From: Martinezella lusitana
GTDB lineage: Bacteria > Pseudomonadota > Alphaproteobacteria > Rhizobiales > Rhizobiaceae
Reading direction: 5' to 3'
NCBI RefSeq assembly: GCF_014207095.1
Contig: NZ_JACHBG010000013.1
Span: 62,001 to 126,000, forward strand
Length of the DNA: 64,000 bases
Each line of letters begins with the position of its first letter. Position 1 is the first letter of the stretch. The translations under genes were made by a program, and so were the position numbers. Shown here one piece after another: positions 35,954 to 45,073 of this stretch. The notes below the pieces were generated by a model. It was given only the letters and a program-made list of their open reading frames with translations, was not told where the DNA came from and did not search any database.

Positions 35954-37690
35954 GTGCTTGCCGTCCCGAAAGAACCGCCGCAGACCTTCGTCATGTTGAT
36001 GCTTGGATCGTTACGCAAGGCGTTCTTGAGTATTGCGCTTGCAAGCGCATCCATCAACGTGCTGGCGCTGACCGGTTCGCTCTTCATGCTGCAGGTCTAT
36101 GATAGGGTCATTCCAAGTCGCAGCTTGCCGACGCTTCTCGGCCTGGTGGTAATCGTCGCAACCCTATTCCTTTTCCAGGGGACGCTCGAATTGCTGCGCT
36201 CCATGCTGCTGGCGCGGATCGGTATGTCGCTCGACGAACAATTGAACAGAAGTGTTTTCCGTTCACTCCTTTTTCTGCCGACGCGAAAGCAGACTTCAGA
36301 CGATGGCCTGCAGTCCGTGCGCGATCTCGAACAAATTCGTTCCTTTCTCTCAGGCAACGGCTCTGCCGCTTTTTTCGATCTGCCCTGGGTGCCTTTTTAT
36401 CTCCTCCTATGCTTTCTGTTCCATGTCTGGATCGGCGTGACCGCTTTATGTGGAGCGGTTCTTCTCGTTGCTATCACCTTGCTTGCGGAAACGCTGTCGC
36501 GGCGGCCGGCGCTTGAGGCGGCGAAGTCGTCGTCGGCACGTCTCGGTTTTGCGCAGGCCGCCCGGAGAAACTGGGAGGCTGCGATTTCCATGGGATTTGC
36601 CGGAAGGCTCACCGAAAGATGGGCGGCCATGAATGAGGATTATCTGCGTTATCAAGTTGCGGCAGGCACCGTCGTCGGTGCGCTGACAATCGCTGCAAAA
36701 ATGGCCCGCATGATGCTTCAATCCGCCGTGCTCGCGGTCGGGGCCATTCTCGTCATTCGCCAGGAAGCAACTGGTGGAATCATCATAGCGAGCTCGATTC
36801 TGGTAAGCCGGGCACTGGCGCCGGTTGAGGTCGCGATCGGCCAATGGAAGGGTCTCATTGCCGCACGCCAGGGCTGGGCGCGGCTTGCAGCTCTTCTCGG
36901 AGCAGCACCCGTCGAAAGCCATATCCTCTCTCTTCCCCCTCCAGTCAGCGAGCTTGCCGTCGAAAATATCAGTGTGACCGCTCCCGGTGCCCGAGAACTG
37001 ATTTTGCGGAATGTCTCGTTCAAGCTAACTGCCGGGACGGTGCTCGGCGTCATCGGTCCAAGCGCGTCGGGAAAATCGACGCTTGCACGGGCACTGACAG
37101 GCCTTTGGCCGGCAGCAATCGGCACCGTCAGGTTCGACAAGGCTGCGCTCTCGCAATGGGATGTAAACGAACTTGGGCGGCATATCGGTTACCTGCCGCA
37201 GGATGTTGGCCTGCTCGAAGGCTCGATCGCCGCCAATATCTCGCGATTTGCCAAGGACGTGACGGCGGAGCCGGTCATAAGGGCGGCGAGGGCTGCCGGC
37301 GTCTACGACATGATCGTCAAGCTTCCGGATGGGTTCGACACGATGGTTGGGGAGGCGGGATCACGGCTTTCCGCCGGCCAAAGGCAGCGCATCGCCTTGG
37401 CGCGCGCTCTCTACGGCGACCCGTTCCTCGTGGTGCTCGACGAGCCCAATTCAAATCTCGATACTGAAGGCGAAGCATGCCTCACCGCGGCGCTGTCGGG
37501 GGTACGGGAGCGCGGTGGAATTGCCATTGTCATTGCGCACAGACCGAGTGCGCTTGCCGCTGCAGACACGGTGATGATCGTTGCCGGCGGCCAAGTGCAG
37601 ACATTCGGGCCGAAGACGGAGGTTCTCGGATTGCCGCCCAAGCATGCCATGCCGGCACCGCTTTCCATTTCCGGCGGAGAGTCGCGATGA
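35954..37690 (+). CDS. prsD: Type I secretion ABC transporter (PrsD/PrtD family)
   Basis: 578-residue exporter ATPase with an N-terminal membrane domain (MLQVYDRVIPSRSLPTLLGL, several spans to about residue 300) and a C-terminal nucleotide-binding domain: Walker A GPSASGKST, signature LSAGQRQRIALARAL, Walker B FLVVLDEPNSNLD and the histidine in IVIAHRPSAL. This is the PrtD/AprD layout without an N-terminal C39 peptidase. The start is uncertain: GTG 35954 or ATG 35993. It overlaps the membrane-fusion gene (ATGA) and lies near the GH16 glycanase gene, its likely cargo. Confidence 0.88.
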   Translation: MLAVPKEPPQTFVMLMLGSLRKAFLSIALASASINVLALTGSLFMLQVYDRVIPSRSLPTLLGLVVIVATLFLFQGTLELLRSMLLARIGMSLDEQLNRSVFRSLLFLPTRKQTSDDGLQSVRDLEQIRSFLSGNGSAAFFDLPWVPFYLLLCFLFHVWIGVTALCGAVLLVAITLLAETLSRRPALEAAKSSSARLGFAQAARRNWEAAISMGFAGRLTERWAAMNEDYLRYQVAAGTVVGALTIAAKMARMMLQSAVLAVGAILVIRQEATGGIIIASSILVSRALAPVEVAIGQWKGLIAARQGWARLAALLGAAPVESHILSLPPPVSELAVENISVTAPGARELILRNVSFKLTAGTVLGVIGPSASGKSTLARALTGLWPAAIGTVRFDKAALSQWDVNELGRHIGYLPQDVGLLEGSIAANISRFAKDVTAEPVIRAARAAGVYDMIVKLPDGFDTMVGEAGSRLSAGQRQRIALARALYGDPFLVVLDEPNSNLDTEGEACLTAALSGVRERGGIAIVIAHRPSALAAADTVMIVAGGQVQTFGPKTEVLGLPPKHAMPAPLSISGGESR

Positions 37691-39000
37691 GCGATGACGG
37701 GCCATTGCCATCAACCGATCGAGCCATCCGCCGCCTGTCTCTGTCTGTGGTGGTCGCGATCGTGCTGTTGTTTGGCGTCATGGGAGGCCTTGCCGCCGCA
37801 ACCAGGATTTCGGGCGCAGTGATCGCCTCAGGCAGCCTGGTCGTCGACAGTTACGTCAAGCCGGTGAAGCATCTGAAGGGCGGCATCGCGAGTGTGATTT
37901 TCGTTCGCAACGGCGACCATGTCGATGCGGGCCAGGTATTGGTGCGGCTCGACGACACGCAGACCAGGGCAAGTCTCGCCATCATCCGCAAGCGCCTCAA
38001 TGAACTCTCGGCACGCACGGCGCGTCTGGTCGCCGAACGCGACGGCAAGAGCGATATCACATTTCCCGTCGATCTGCTTTCCGCTACTGGCAATGAGGAC
38101 GTTCGGGCCATGCTGACCGGCGAGCAGCAGCTCTTTGGCGATCGTCTGGCGTCGAGCCAGGGGCAGAAGGCGCAGCTGCGCGAGCGAGTTCAACAGCTGC
38201 GCCAGGAGATTACGGGCCTTATCGCGCAGGAGCAGGGCAAGCGCCGTGAAATTGCGCTGATTGCCAAAGAGCTCGGCAGCCTCGAGGGACTGCTCAATCA
38301 AGGGATCATCTCGGCAACAAAGGTTTACTCCTTGCAGCGGGAGAGCGCCTCATTGACTGGCGATCTGGGCAATCTCGTTTCCTCGATTGCCCAGACCCGC
38401 GGCAAGATCGCTGAGACGGAATTGCAGATCCTGCAGGTCGATGCCGATCGCAGTTCGCAAGTGTCCGAACAACTGCGCCAGGCGCAAAGCGACTTGGGAC
38501 AATTTGCCGAGCGCATGGTCGCGGCCGAGGATGATCTCAAGCGGATCGACATCCGCTCACCACAGGCCGGTATCGTGGATCAGTTGGGTGTCCACGCTCA
38601 AGGCGCGGTGATCTCACCGGCTGAAACCGTCATGCAGATCGTTCCGGACAAGGATGCGTTGGTGGCGGAGCTGAAACTTGCGCCACAGGACATCGATCAG
38701 ATCACCGTCGGCCAGCCGGTCTCACTGCGATTTCCTGCCTTCAATCAACGGATCACACCGGAGCTGAATGGGCGTGTCGAGACCGTCTCCGCAGACCTTG
38801 TGACCGATCAGCATTCGGGCCAGAGCTACTATATCGTAAGGGCGAGGGTATCGAAGGACGAGTGGGGGCGGTTGGGGCCGCTGACGCCATTGCCGGGCAT
38901 GCCGGTGGAAGCCTTCATGCAGACAGGTGAACGAACCGTTCTGGCCTATCTGACCAAACCGATGGCCGATCAGATCAGGCGCGCCTTCAAGGAGGATTAG
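37687..39000 (+). CDS. prsE: Type I secretion membrane-fusion protein (PrsE/HlyD family)
   Basis: 437-residue periplasm-spanning adaptor. One N-terminal membrane span (VVVAIVLLFGVMGGLAAATR) is followed by the biotinyl-lipoyl-like half VIASGSLVVDSYVKPVKHL, a long coiled-coil hairpin of about residues 100-280 rich in Gln, Leu and Arg, then the second half-motif IRSPQAGIVDQLGVHAQGAV and the C-terminal beta domain. It links the PrsD-like pump to an outer-membrane TolC channel encoded elsewhere. ATG 37687 overlaps the pump's stop codon. Confidence 0.9.
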   Translation: MSDDGPLPSTDRAIRRLSLSVVVAIVLLFGVMGGLAAATRISGAVIASGSLVVDSYVKPVKHLKGGIASVIFVRNGDHVDAGQVLVRLDDTQTRASLAIIRKRLNELSARTARLVAERDGKSDITFPVDLLSATGNEDVRAMLTGEQQLFGDRLASSQGQKAQLRERVQQLRQEITGLIAQEQGKRREIALIAKELGSLEGLLNQGIISATKVYSLQRESASLTGDLGNLVSSIAQTRGKIAETELQILQVDADRSSQVSEQLRQAQSDLGQFAERMVAAEDDLKRIDIRSPQAGIVDQLGVHAQGAVISPAETVMQIVPDKDALVAELKLAPQDIDQITVGQPVSLRFPAFNQRITPELNGRVETVSADLVTDQHSGQSYYIVRARVSKDEWGRLGPLTPLPGMPVEAFMQTGERTVLAYLTKPMADQIRRAFKED

Positions 39001-39080
39001 AACCGGGGCCGATTGTTCCGATGATGTCGGATTGTCGTGTTGCCGAGCGTCTTTAAGGCGAACAAGCCATGGAGACCGCT

Positions 39081-39731
39081 ATGACGATCACGATTACCGC
39101 TTTCGAACGCTCGCCGGACGGTGGCAGAGGCCTTGCACGCGACATGCGCTTGCGCTGGGCGCTTGAGGAGGTTAGGCAGCCTTATAAGGTCCGCCTCGTC
39201 TCCTTCCAGGCGATGAAAGAACCTGCGCATCGCGCGCTTCAGCCCTTCGGACAGATTCCGACCTATGAGGAGGACGATCTTGCCTTGTTTGAGTCAGGGG
39301 CAATCGTCCTTTACATCGCTGATCGCCATCCTGGTCTCCTCCCAATCGATGCAAATGCCCGAGCAGGTGCGATTATGTGGATGTTTGCCGCGGTCTCCAC
39401 GATGGAGCCGCCAATCGCGGAGCGCACCGTCGCCAGGCTGGTGGAGCGCAACGAGAGCTGGTGCGAGCAACGCCTGCCGATCGTCGATGAGCGCATTCGC
39501 CAGCGACTGGGCGAGCTGTCTAAACGCCTCGGGGAAGCCGATTGGCTCGACGGTCAATTTAGCGCCGGTGACCTTTTGATGGTGTCGGTACTGCTCAGAT
39601 TGAAGAGCGCGGGTCTATTGGACGAGTATCCAAACCTCTCCGCTTACGTCGCCCGGGGCGAAGCGCGACCGGCTTACCGGCGCGCCTTTGCTGCTCAATT
39701 GGCCGCTTTCATTGCCGCGTCGGCCAGCTGA
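39081..39731 (+). CDS. Glutathione S-transferase family protein
   Basis: 216-residue two-domain protein. The thioredoxin-like N-terminal half has LRWALEEVRQPYKVRLVSF, then FGQIPTYEEDDLALFESGAI, the cis-proline and Glu-Ser glutathione-binding motif. The helical C-terminal half includes the folding motif in WLDGQFSAGDLLMVSVLLRL. ATG 39081 follows GGAG at good spacing; ATG 39069 is an alternative. It lies between the secretion genes and their likely cargo, but no functional link is evident. Confidence 0.87.
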   Translation: MTITITAFERSPDGGRGLARDMRLRWALEEVRQPYKVRLVSFQAMKEPAHRALQPFGQIPTYEEDDLALFESGAIVLYIADRHPGLLPIDANARAGAIMWMFAAVSTMEPPIAERTVARLVERNESWCEQRLPIVDERIRQRLGELSKRLGEADWLDGQFSAGDLLMVSVLLRLKSAGLLDEYPNLSAYVARGEARPAYRRAFAAQLAAFIAASAS

Positions 39732-39756
39732 CGAGCCCGCTCCAAGCGCGAAATCG

Positions 39757-41193
39757 TCAGATGTGCCAATCCGTTGTGTGGGCGGTTTGGGCCGAGGCGG
39801 CAAGCTGGGCCGCATGATCGTCCAGAGAATAGGCCTTGATGTAGTCGATCTTCATCTCGGATCCGTTTGGCAGCCCGTCGGTCGGGGTTCCCGCCACACC
39901 GCCGACGGCAAGATCAACCAGCATATACATTGGGCCATGCATGTCGGCAGGCGTTGCGGCGTGGGCGACTGCAACATCGTCGAAATACCAGACGATCTGG
40001 TCCTTGTCCCACAGCACGCCGTAATTGTGAAAGCCATCCGTGCTCGGCACTTCGACCGGGATCGAATTCATCGTGTGCTGGCCGGTGGCGTTCGAATGAA
40101 CCGTGACGTTGACCGTGTTGGGATTTTGCCCCCGCATCTCCACAACGTCGAGCTCCGGCGGCCAGGAGCCATCTTCCGGCAATAGCCAAAAGGCAGGCCA
40201 AACGCCCTGGTTATGCGGCATTTCCGCCCGCATTTCGAAATAGCCGTAGGTCTGGGAGAACGAGGAATGGGTGGTCAGGATGCCCGACGTATAATCATGA
40301 TTTTCGACGATCGACTTCAGCGCATCCGGTGTTTGCTTGGCCGTGATCGTCAAAATGCCGTCGGAGATTGAGAATGGGTTTGCGGATGCTGTCGGCGCAT
40401 AGGACGGATTGATGTACCATTGCAGCTCATTGTTCAGGCTGCTGCCTTTTTCGGGAGCCCAGGAATATTTCGCATCCCATGTGCCCTGCGTGCCCTGATG
40501 CAACGAAAGCGTATTGAAGTCGTCGGAAAAGGTCTGTGTCAGCGACGACCGGTCGAGCCCCAGCTGAAACTGGTCTTCGTGCAGATCAGCGACAGTCTTG
40601 TTGGCAAAAACCAAGCTTTCGCCGTTGCCGAGATCGAGCCGCACATTGGCCCCCTCCTGGGTCGAATGGCTGATGACTTGATTGAATGAGGTCAGGCCAT
40701 ACTGGTTGAACCTGACCTTATCATCATCGCTGAAGTCGGTGATCAGATCGCTGCCGTTGCCCTTGGTGATAATGAATGTATCCGCGCCGCCGCCGCCGGT
40801 GAGCACGTCGTTGCCAGGGCCACCATCGATTGTCTGGCTGCCGCTGCCACCGGTGATGATATTGTCGGCAGCGTTACCGTAAGCGTGGCGGTTGTTGCCC
40901 GTGACCGTGAGGTTTTCGAAATTGTCGGGCAGCGTGTAATCCATCCAGGTGATGATGGTATCGATGCCGGATGCTGGCGCCTCATAGGCGTGGTTGAGGC
41001 TGGAATAGAGATAATAGATGTCATCGCCGGTGCCGCCGGCCATCGTCACATTGACGGAGGCGTCGCCCCACATCGAGTCGTTGCCTGCGGTACCATTGAG
41101 CACTGGGCCTGAGCCGGTGGCGGAAAAGAAACCAGTCGATGTGTCGCTGTAGTAAAGCGGTTGTCCAAGAGCATTCAAGACGGAATTACGCAT
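39757..41193 (-). CDS. GH16 glycanase with calcium-binding repeats (ExsH/PlyA-like), type I secreted
   Basis: 478-residue secreted enzyme. Residues about 30-160 hold hemolysin-type repeats (GTAGNDSMWGD, GGTGDDIYYLY, GGSGSQTIDGGPGNDVLTGG), followed by ADTFIITKGNGSDLITDF typical of RTX modules. From about residue 215 a GH16 domain starts (DDFNTLSLHQGTQGTWDAKY), with catalytic ELDVVEMRG (two glutamates and an aspartate) preceded by WPAFWLLPEDGSWPP. There is no Sec signal, as expected for type I secretion. In rhizobia such proteins (ExsH) leave via PrsDE and cleave succinoglycan or related exopolysaccharide. Unusually, the repeats are N-terminal. Confidence 0.9.
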   Translation of the reverse strand: MRNSVLNALGQPLYYSDTSTGFFSATGSGPVLNGTAGNDSMWGDASVNVTMAGGTGDDIYYLYSSLNHAYEAPASGIDTIITWMDYTLPDNFENLTVTGNNRHAYGNAADNIITGGSGSQTIDGGPGNDVLTGGGGADTFIITKGNGSDLITDFSDDDKVRFNQYGLTSFNQVISHSTQEGANVRLDLGNGESLVFANKTVADLHEDQFQLGLDRSSLTQTFSDDFNTLSLHQGTQGTWDAKYSWAPEKGSSLNNELQWYINPSYAPTASANPFSISDGILTITAKQTPDALKSIVENHDYTSGILTTHSSFSQTYGYFEMRAEMPHNQGVWPAFWLLPEDGSWPPELDVVEMRGQNPNTVNVTVHSNATGQHTMNSIPVEVPSTDGFHNYGVLWDKDQIVWYFDDVAVAHAATPADMHGPMYMLVDLAVGGVAGTPTDGLPNGSEMKIDYIKAYSLDDHAAQLAASAQTAHTTDWHI

Positions 41194-41360
41194 GAGATGT
41201 CTCTTCCATGTGCCGAATTGCCTCCCGATCGACTGAATATGTCTCCCCACTCATCTGCATCAGATAGCGTGCTTTGTTTTTTTGCCCACCCCCTGCGACA
41301 AGTTTTTTCACCTTGGTGCAGAAAACGTCGGTCGACCCTGACACCGTCAGGACAACCTGA

Positions 41361-41390
41361 TTGGTGGCGCAACTTTCGTTGCGCCACCAA
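41361..41390. terminator. Terminator hairpin after the betaine-type binding protein
   Basis: TTGGTGGCGCAAC and GTTGCGCCACCAA form a perfect 13-bp stem; the loop is GAAA when read on the minus strand. It begins ten bases past the stop of the minus-strand binding-protein gene. Confidence 0.7.
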
Positions 41391-41399
41391 GGTCTGCAA

Positions 41400-42395
41400 T
41401 TAGAGAGACGCCTTAACTTTCTTGGCGACCTCCGGACTAACCCAGGTCGTCCAGATGTCCTCGTGGGTTTTCAGGAAATATTTCGCAGTATCCTCATTGG
41501 TACCCTGATTGTCGGTCTGCCAGGCAAGGACGCTGTTCACCACATCATTGGTCCACTTCCGCGTCTTGAGATAATCCATCGCAACGCCGGCCTTGTCGGC
41601 AAATTTCTTGGTGACGACGGTAAAGACTTCGGAGACGGGATAGGAGTTGACCTTCGGGTTGGCGCAATCGATCACCGAGGTGCAGGCGTCCCACTCGGTC
41701 TTGTCATGGGGAACGCCGAAGGAAAGTCGCACCATCGGATATTTGCCGAGGATAGCCGTTGGCGACCAATAGTAACCGAGCCAGCCGTTTTTCCTTTCGA
41801 AGGCATTGGCGATCGTGCCATCGAGGGCAGCGGCGGAACCCGTCTCGACGATTTCAAATCCCTTCTTCTCGCCATCGAGCGCACGGAACAGATTGCCGAG
41901 CGAGGCCTGGCATTGCCAACCGGGCGGGCAGTTGTAGATGACGCCCTTCTTCGGGTCGTTCGGCGAGGGGAAAAACTCCGGATGCTCCAGCGCCTGCTGA
42001 ACGGTCTTGATCTCCGGATGGGCATCGGCCAGGAATTTCGGAATCCACCAGCCGTCCTGGCCGCCTTCGGACAAAATGCCGGCGGCAATGACCAGTCTGC
42101 CCTCGGAAACGGCCTGGTCGAGCGGCGTGCGAACGGCGTTGATCCAAAGCTCCGGCGCGACGTCGGGCTGGCTCTTTTCGTTCATGGACGTGAAGGTCGG
42201 CAGCGTATCGCCAGTGACGAGCTCCACCGAGCAGCCATACCCTTCCTGGAGGATGATCTTGTCGACATTGGCCGCGACCCCGGCCGACGCCCAGTTCATT
42301 TCGGCGATCGAAACCGAACCGCAATCGGCATGAGCTGCGCCGGCAAAGGTATAGAGTGCTGCAGCGAAGATGGCGGCAGCGATATGCTTTTTCAT
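41400..42395 (-). CDS. Glycine betaine/choline-type ABC substrate-binding protein (ProX/OpuAC family)
   Basis: 331-residue periplasmic binding protein. A signal peptide is clear (MKKHIAAAIFAAALYTFAGA, cleaved after AHA). The mature part has VSIAEMNWASAGVAANVDKI, the QDGWWIPKF and WLGYYWSPTAILGKY aromatic segments that form ligand boxes in this family, and paired cysteines (YNCPPGWQCQ; ACTSVIDCA). GGGGGT precedes ATG 42395. No permease or ATPase is adjacent, so it is an orphan subunit or works with a system elsewhere. Confidence 0.87.
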   Translation of the reverse strand: MKKHIAAAIFAAALYTFAGAAHADCGSVSIAEMNWASAGVAANVDKIILQEGYGCSVELVTGDTLPTFTSMNEKSQPDVAPELWINAVRTPLDQAVSEGRLVIAAGILSEGGQDGWWIPKFLADAHPEIKTVQQALEHPEFFPSPNDPKKGVIYNCPPGWQCQASLGNLFRALDGEKKGFEIVETGSAAALDGTIANAFERKNGWLGYYWSPTAILGKYPMVRLSFGVPHDKTEWDACTSVIDCANPKVNSYPVSEVFTVVTKKFADKAGVAMDYLKTRKWTNDVVNSVLAWQTDNQGTNEDTAKYFLKTHEDIWTTWVSPEVAKKVKASL

Positions 42396-42810
42396 TTCAG
42401 ACCCCCAGGTCCTGATGTTGCTGTTGTCGAAGGGTTCCACGGCAAATCCGCCGTTCATGTCTCTTCGCGCTTGCGATACCCTGCGGCCTCATCAGGGCAC
42501 GCCAAGGCCAACCCGGATCGACTGTCGTCGTCGGGGACGCCCGGGATTACTGCCACATGCCCATCCCGGTCATGTGTTGGCGGCATGAAGTTTTAGGTTT
42601 TCCCACAGGAAATGACTGTACCCGGTCTGCGGCCACGATGGCGCCAAGGCGCTGCACAGCAAAGACCCGAAGGCGAGGCAAGGTCGCCATGCGGGAAACA
42701 GATTTCCCCTTTCCGGCGAAGGGAGAGATGGCTGTTTCTTTTAATCTATCAAATTTGTGGACAATATTCGCATGATCGAAAACGTGTCCGACGTTCGGAA
42801 AGGGATGATA
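42396..42810. other. Divergent intergenic region, betaine-binding protein / FMN reductase
   Basis: 415 bases with no supported gene. A GGGAAA/TTTCCC inverted repeat with a 4-base centre lies at 42693-42708. An AT-rich stretch at 42725-42770 is a plausible promoter zone for the FMN reductase gene. Nothing else stands out. Confidence 0.4.
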
Positions 42811-43371
42811 ATGAGTGCGCCTAAACTGGTCGGCATTGCCGGCAGCTTCAACCGGCCATCTAAGACCTACACGCTTGTTCAGACCGTCGCTGATCTGGCA
42901 GGTGATCGCTACGGCTTCACGAGCAAGGTTTACGATCTGCACGATGTCGGTCCCTCCCTCGGATCGGCCCAATGGCGTAAGGATCTTGATGATCAGGCGA
43001 AGAGCGTGATCGACGATATCGTTTCATCTGACGCGCTGATCATTGGTTCTCCGACGTTCAAAGGATCCTATCCGGGGCTTTTCAAACATCTGATCGATCT
43101 CATCGATCCGCATGAGCTGCGCGCCAAGCCTATCATTATCACCGCGACCGGCGGCGGCGATCGGCATGCATTGATGGTGGAACACCAGCTGCGGCCGCTC
43201 TTCGGCTTCTTCATGGCCCATACGCTGCCGACCGCGGTTTATGCCTCGGACCGCGATTTCACCGACTACAAGGTTTCCTCCGAGCCTCTGGCGGCGCGGA
43301 TCAGTGAGGTTGTCGGTGAACTGGCCGCCTTCTTTCCGCATCCGGTAAGAGTCTTGGCGGCTGCGGAGTAA
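42811..43371 (+). CDS. NADPH-dependent FMN reductase (MsuE-like)
   Basis: 186-residue flavodoxin-fold reductase supplying reduced FMN. The phosphate loop is VGIAGSFNRPSKTYTLVQ, followed by DALIIGSPTFKGSYPGLFKH and the ATGGGDRHALMVEHQLRPLF segment typical of the MsuE/SfnE subgroup used with sulfonate or sulfone monooxygenases. GGAAAGGG sits eight bases before ATG 42811, favouring it over earlier starts. No partner monooxygenase gene is adjacent, so the electron acceptor is unknown. Confidence 0.85.
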   Translation: MSAPKLVGIAGSFNRPSKTYTLVQTVADLAGDRYGFTSKVYDLHDVGPSLGSAQWRKDLDDQAKSVIDDIVSSDALIIGSPTFKGSYPGLFKHLIDLIDPHELRAKPIIITATGGGDRHALMVEHQLRPLFGFFMAHTLPTAVYASDRDFTDYKVSSEPLAARISEVVGELAAFFPHPVRVLAAAE

Positions 43372-43435
43372 CGCTGCAAAGCGGGTGCGCCAGACACGAG
43401 TATCCAGCTTTGAATTCAACAGGATGGAGGGTTGC

Positions 43436-43612
43436 ATGACAATTGGCATCATCAGTCGCCTGAAGACGTTCTTCGGCTTGCGTCCGTTGGATAAAAGGCA
43501 GGACGACTTTGCCGCAGTGTATGCGGCACCTGCGGCGAACTTTGACCGGGAGCCTTCGGCCCGCGACTACGAACTCTATTATTGGTGCGCAACGCCTGCA
43601 CCTTGGTACTGA
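43436..43612 (+). CDS. Small hypothetical protein
   Basis: 58-residue protein MTIGIISRLKTFFGLRPLDK at the start, ending in an aromatic-rich tail (DYELYYWCATPAPWY). GGAGGG six bases before the ATG gives good translational evidence. The amphipathic N-terminus could contact membrane. No family recognised. Confidence 0.6.
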   Translation: MTIGIISRLKTFFGLRPLDKRQDDFAAVYAAPAANFDREPSARDYELYYWCATPAPWY

Positions 43613-43669
43613 GCGAATAAGCGCTGGCTTCGTCTTGCGGGGCTCGCTGAAATCGGCTGCGAGGATATC

Positions 43670-44254
43670 ATGAGCAGAATTCTCATCGTGCCGGGTTTGT
43701 TCGGATCGGGCGAAGGACACTGGCAACATTATTGGCTTCAGGATCATTCTGACGTCCGTCTCGTGGAGCAGAGCGATTGGGATTTCCCCAATCTCGGCAG
43801 CTGGATGGACGGGTTGGAGGTTGCGCTTGAAGAGGCAGGCGAAGCCTATCTCGTTGCACATAGTCTCGGTTGCCTGCTGGCCGCGAGGCTGGCGGGGCGC
43901 CCGGCGGCGCGAAGGGTCAAAGGCGCACTTCTCGTTGCGCCCTGCGACATTCCGGCGACGGAGAGGCTGCATGCCGGCCGACTTTCGTTCGGGACGATGC
44001 CGACGGAGGCGTTGCCATTTCCCAGTATCACCATCGGCAGTTTGAACGACGTCTATATGTCGCTCGATCGTCTCACAATGTTCGGGCGGCTGTGGAATTC
44101 CGAAGTTCGCAATATCGGGCTTGCCGGACATATCAACGTTGCAAGCGGATTTGGGCGGTGGCCGAGCGGTTATGGCTTCCTTGAGACGCTGAAGACCCGC
44201 GCGAGACATCGCAGACCGCAGGGAATCTCAACGGCGATTGCTGCCTCGGTTTGA
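43670..44254 (+). CDS. RBBP9/YdeN-type serine hydrolase
   Basis: 194-residue small alpha/beta hydrolase. It starts with the typical ILIVPGLFGSGEGHWQHYW, and the nucleophile serine lies in LVAHSLGCLLAARLA. The late GHINVASGFGRWPSGYGFLE carries the catalytic histidine. Members of this family are small serine hydrolases with poorly defined substrates. It follows the 58-residue gene by 57 bases in the same direction. Confidence 0.87.
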   Translation: MSRILIVPGLFGSGEGHWQHYWLQDHSDVRLVEQSDWDFPNLGSWMDGLEVALEEAGEAYLVAHSLGCLLAARLAGRPAARRVKGALLVAPCDIPATERLHAGRLSFGTMPTEALPFPSITIGSLNDVYMSLDRLTMFGRLWNSEVRNIGLAGHINVASGFGRWPSGYGFLETLKTRARHRRPQGISTAIAASV

Positions 44255-44367
44255 AAGGGCTTTTCATGGGAGCCATTCAGCGCCATTGTGCGGCTAGCAT
44301 TTCTTGACCATGGCCTTTTGTCGCTGTCCAGGGCATGCGGCAAGGCTGCCATTTTGGAGGTAAGGTA

Positions 44368-45027
44368 ATGAGTTTGCGTATCAACGATATCGCTCCCGAT
44401 TTCACCGCCGACACCACACAGGGTGAACTTCAGTTCCACGACTGGATCGGCAACGGTTGGGCCGTTCTGTTTTCCCATCCGAAGAATTTCACACCCGTCT
44501 GTACGACGGAACTCGGTGCTATGGCGGGCCTGGAGCAGGAGTTCGCCAAGCGTGGCGTCAAGGTGATCGGCATTTCCGTCGATCCGGTCGAAAGCCACAG
44601 CAGGTGGAAGAGCGACATCAAGACTGCGACCGGTTTCGACGTCGAATATCCGCTGATCGGCGACAAGGATCTCAAGGTCGCCAAACTCTATGACATGCTG
44701 CCGGCCGGCGCCGGTGAAAGCTCGGAAGGGCGTACGCCGGCGGACAATGCCACGGTTCGCTCCGTCTTCGTCATCGGCCCGGATAAGAAGATCAAGCTGA
44801 TCCTTACCTATCCGATGACCACGGGCCGCAACTTCGGTGAAATTCTCCGTGCAATCGACTCGATCCAGCTTACGGCCAAGCATCAGGTGGCAACACCGGC
44901 CAACTGGCAGCAGGGCGAGGATGTCATCATCACCGCAGCCGTTTCCAACGAGGATGCGATCACGCGTTTCGGATCGTTCGATACGGTCCTGCCTTATCTG
45001 CGCAAGACCCGCCAACCTGCCGGCTGA
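44368..45027 (+). CDS. 1-Cys peroxiredoxin (Prx6 type)
   Basis: 219-residue thiol peroxidase. The peroxidatic cysteine is in HPKNFTPVCTTELGAMAGL, the classic PxxxTxxC motif. The Prx6-type C-terminal extension is present (GRNFGEILRAIDSIQLT, then HQVATPANWQQGEDVI) and no resolving cysteine is visible. A strong GGAGGTAAGG site precedes ATG 44368. Cytosolic peroxide detoxification is expected. A LysR regulator is convergent downstream. Confidence 0.93.
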   Translation: MSLRINDIAPDFTADTTQGELQFHDWIGNGWAVLFSHPKNFTPVCTTELGAMAGLEQEFAKRGVKVIGISVDPVESHSRWKSDIKTATGFDVEYPLIGDKDLKVAKLYDMLPAGAGESSEGRTPADNATVRSVFVIGPDKKIKLILTYPMTTGRNFGEILRAIDSIQLTAKHQVATPANWQQGEDVIITAAVSNEDAITRFGSFDTVLPYLRKTRQPAG

Positions 45028-45043
45028 GCGCGCGGGAACACTG

Positions 45044-45072
45044 AGTGATGCGGCCATGCAGGCCGCATCACT
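45044..45072. terminator. Bidirectional terminator, peroxiredoxin / LysR
   Basis: AGTGATGCGGCC and GGCCGCATCACT form a perfect 12-bp stem around ATGCA. It fills the gap between the peroxiredoxin stop and the LysR stop, serving both convergent genes. Confidence 0.75.
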
Positions 45073-45073
45073 T

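Noticed and set aside
41361..42596. 411-codon plus-strand open frame opposite the betaine-type binding protein
   Set aside because: It begins inside the terminator hairpin and mirrors the real gene.
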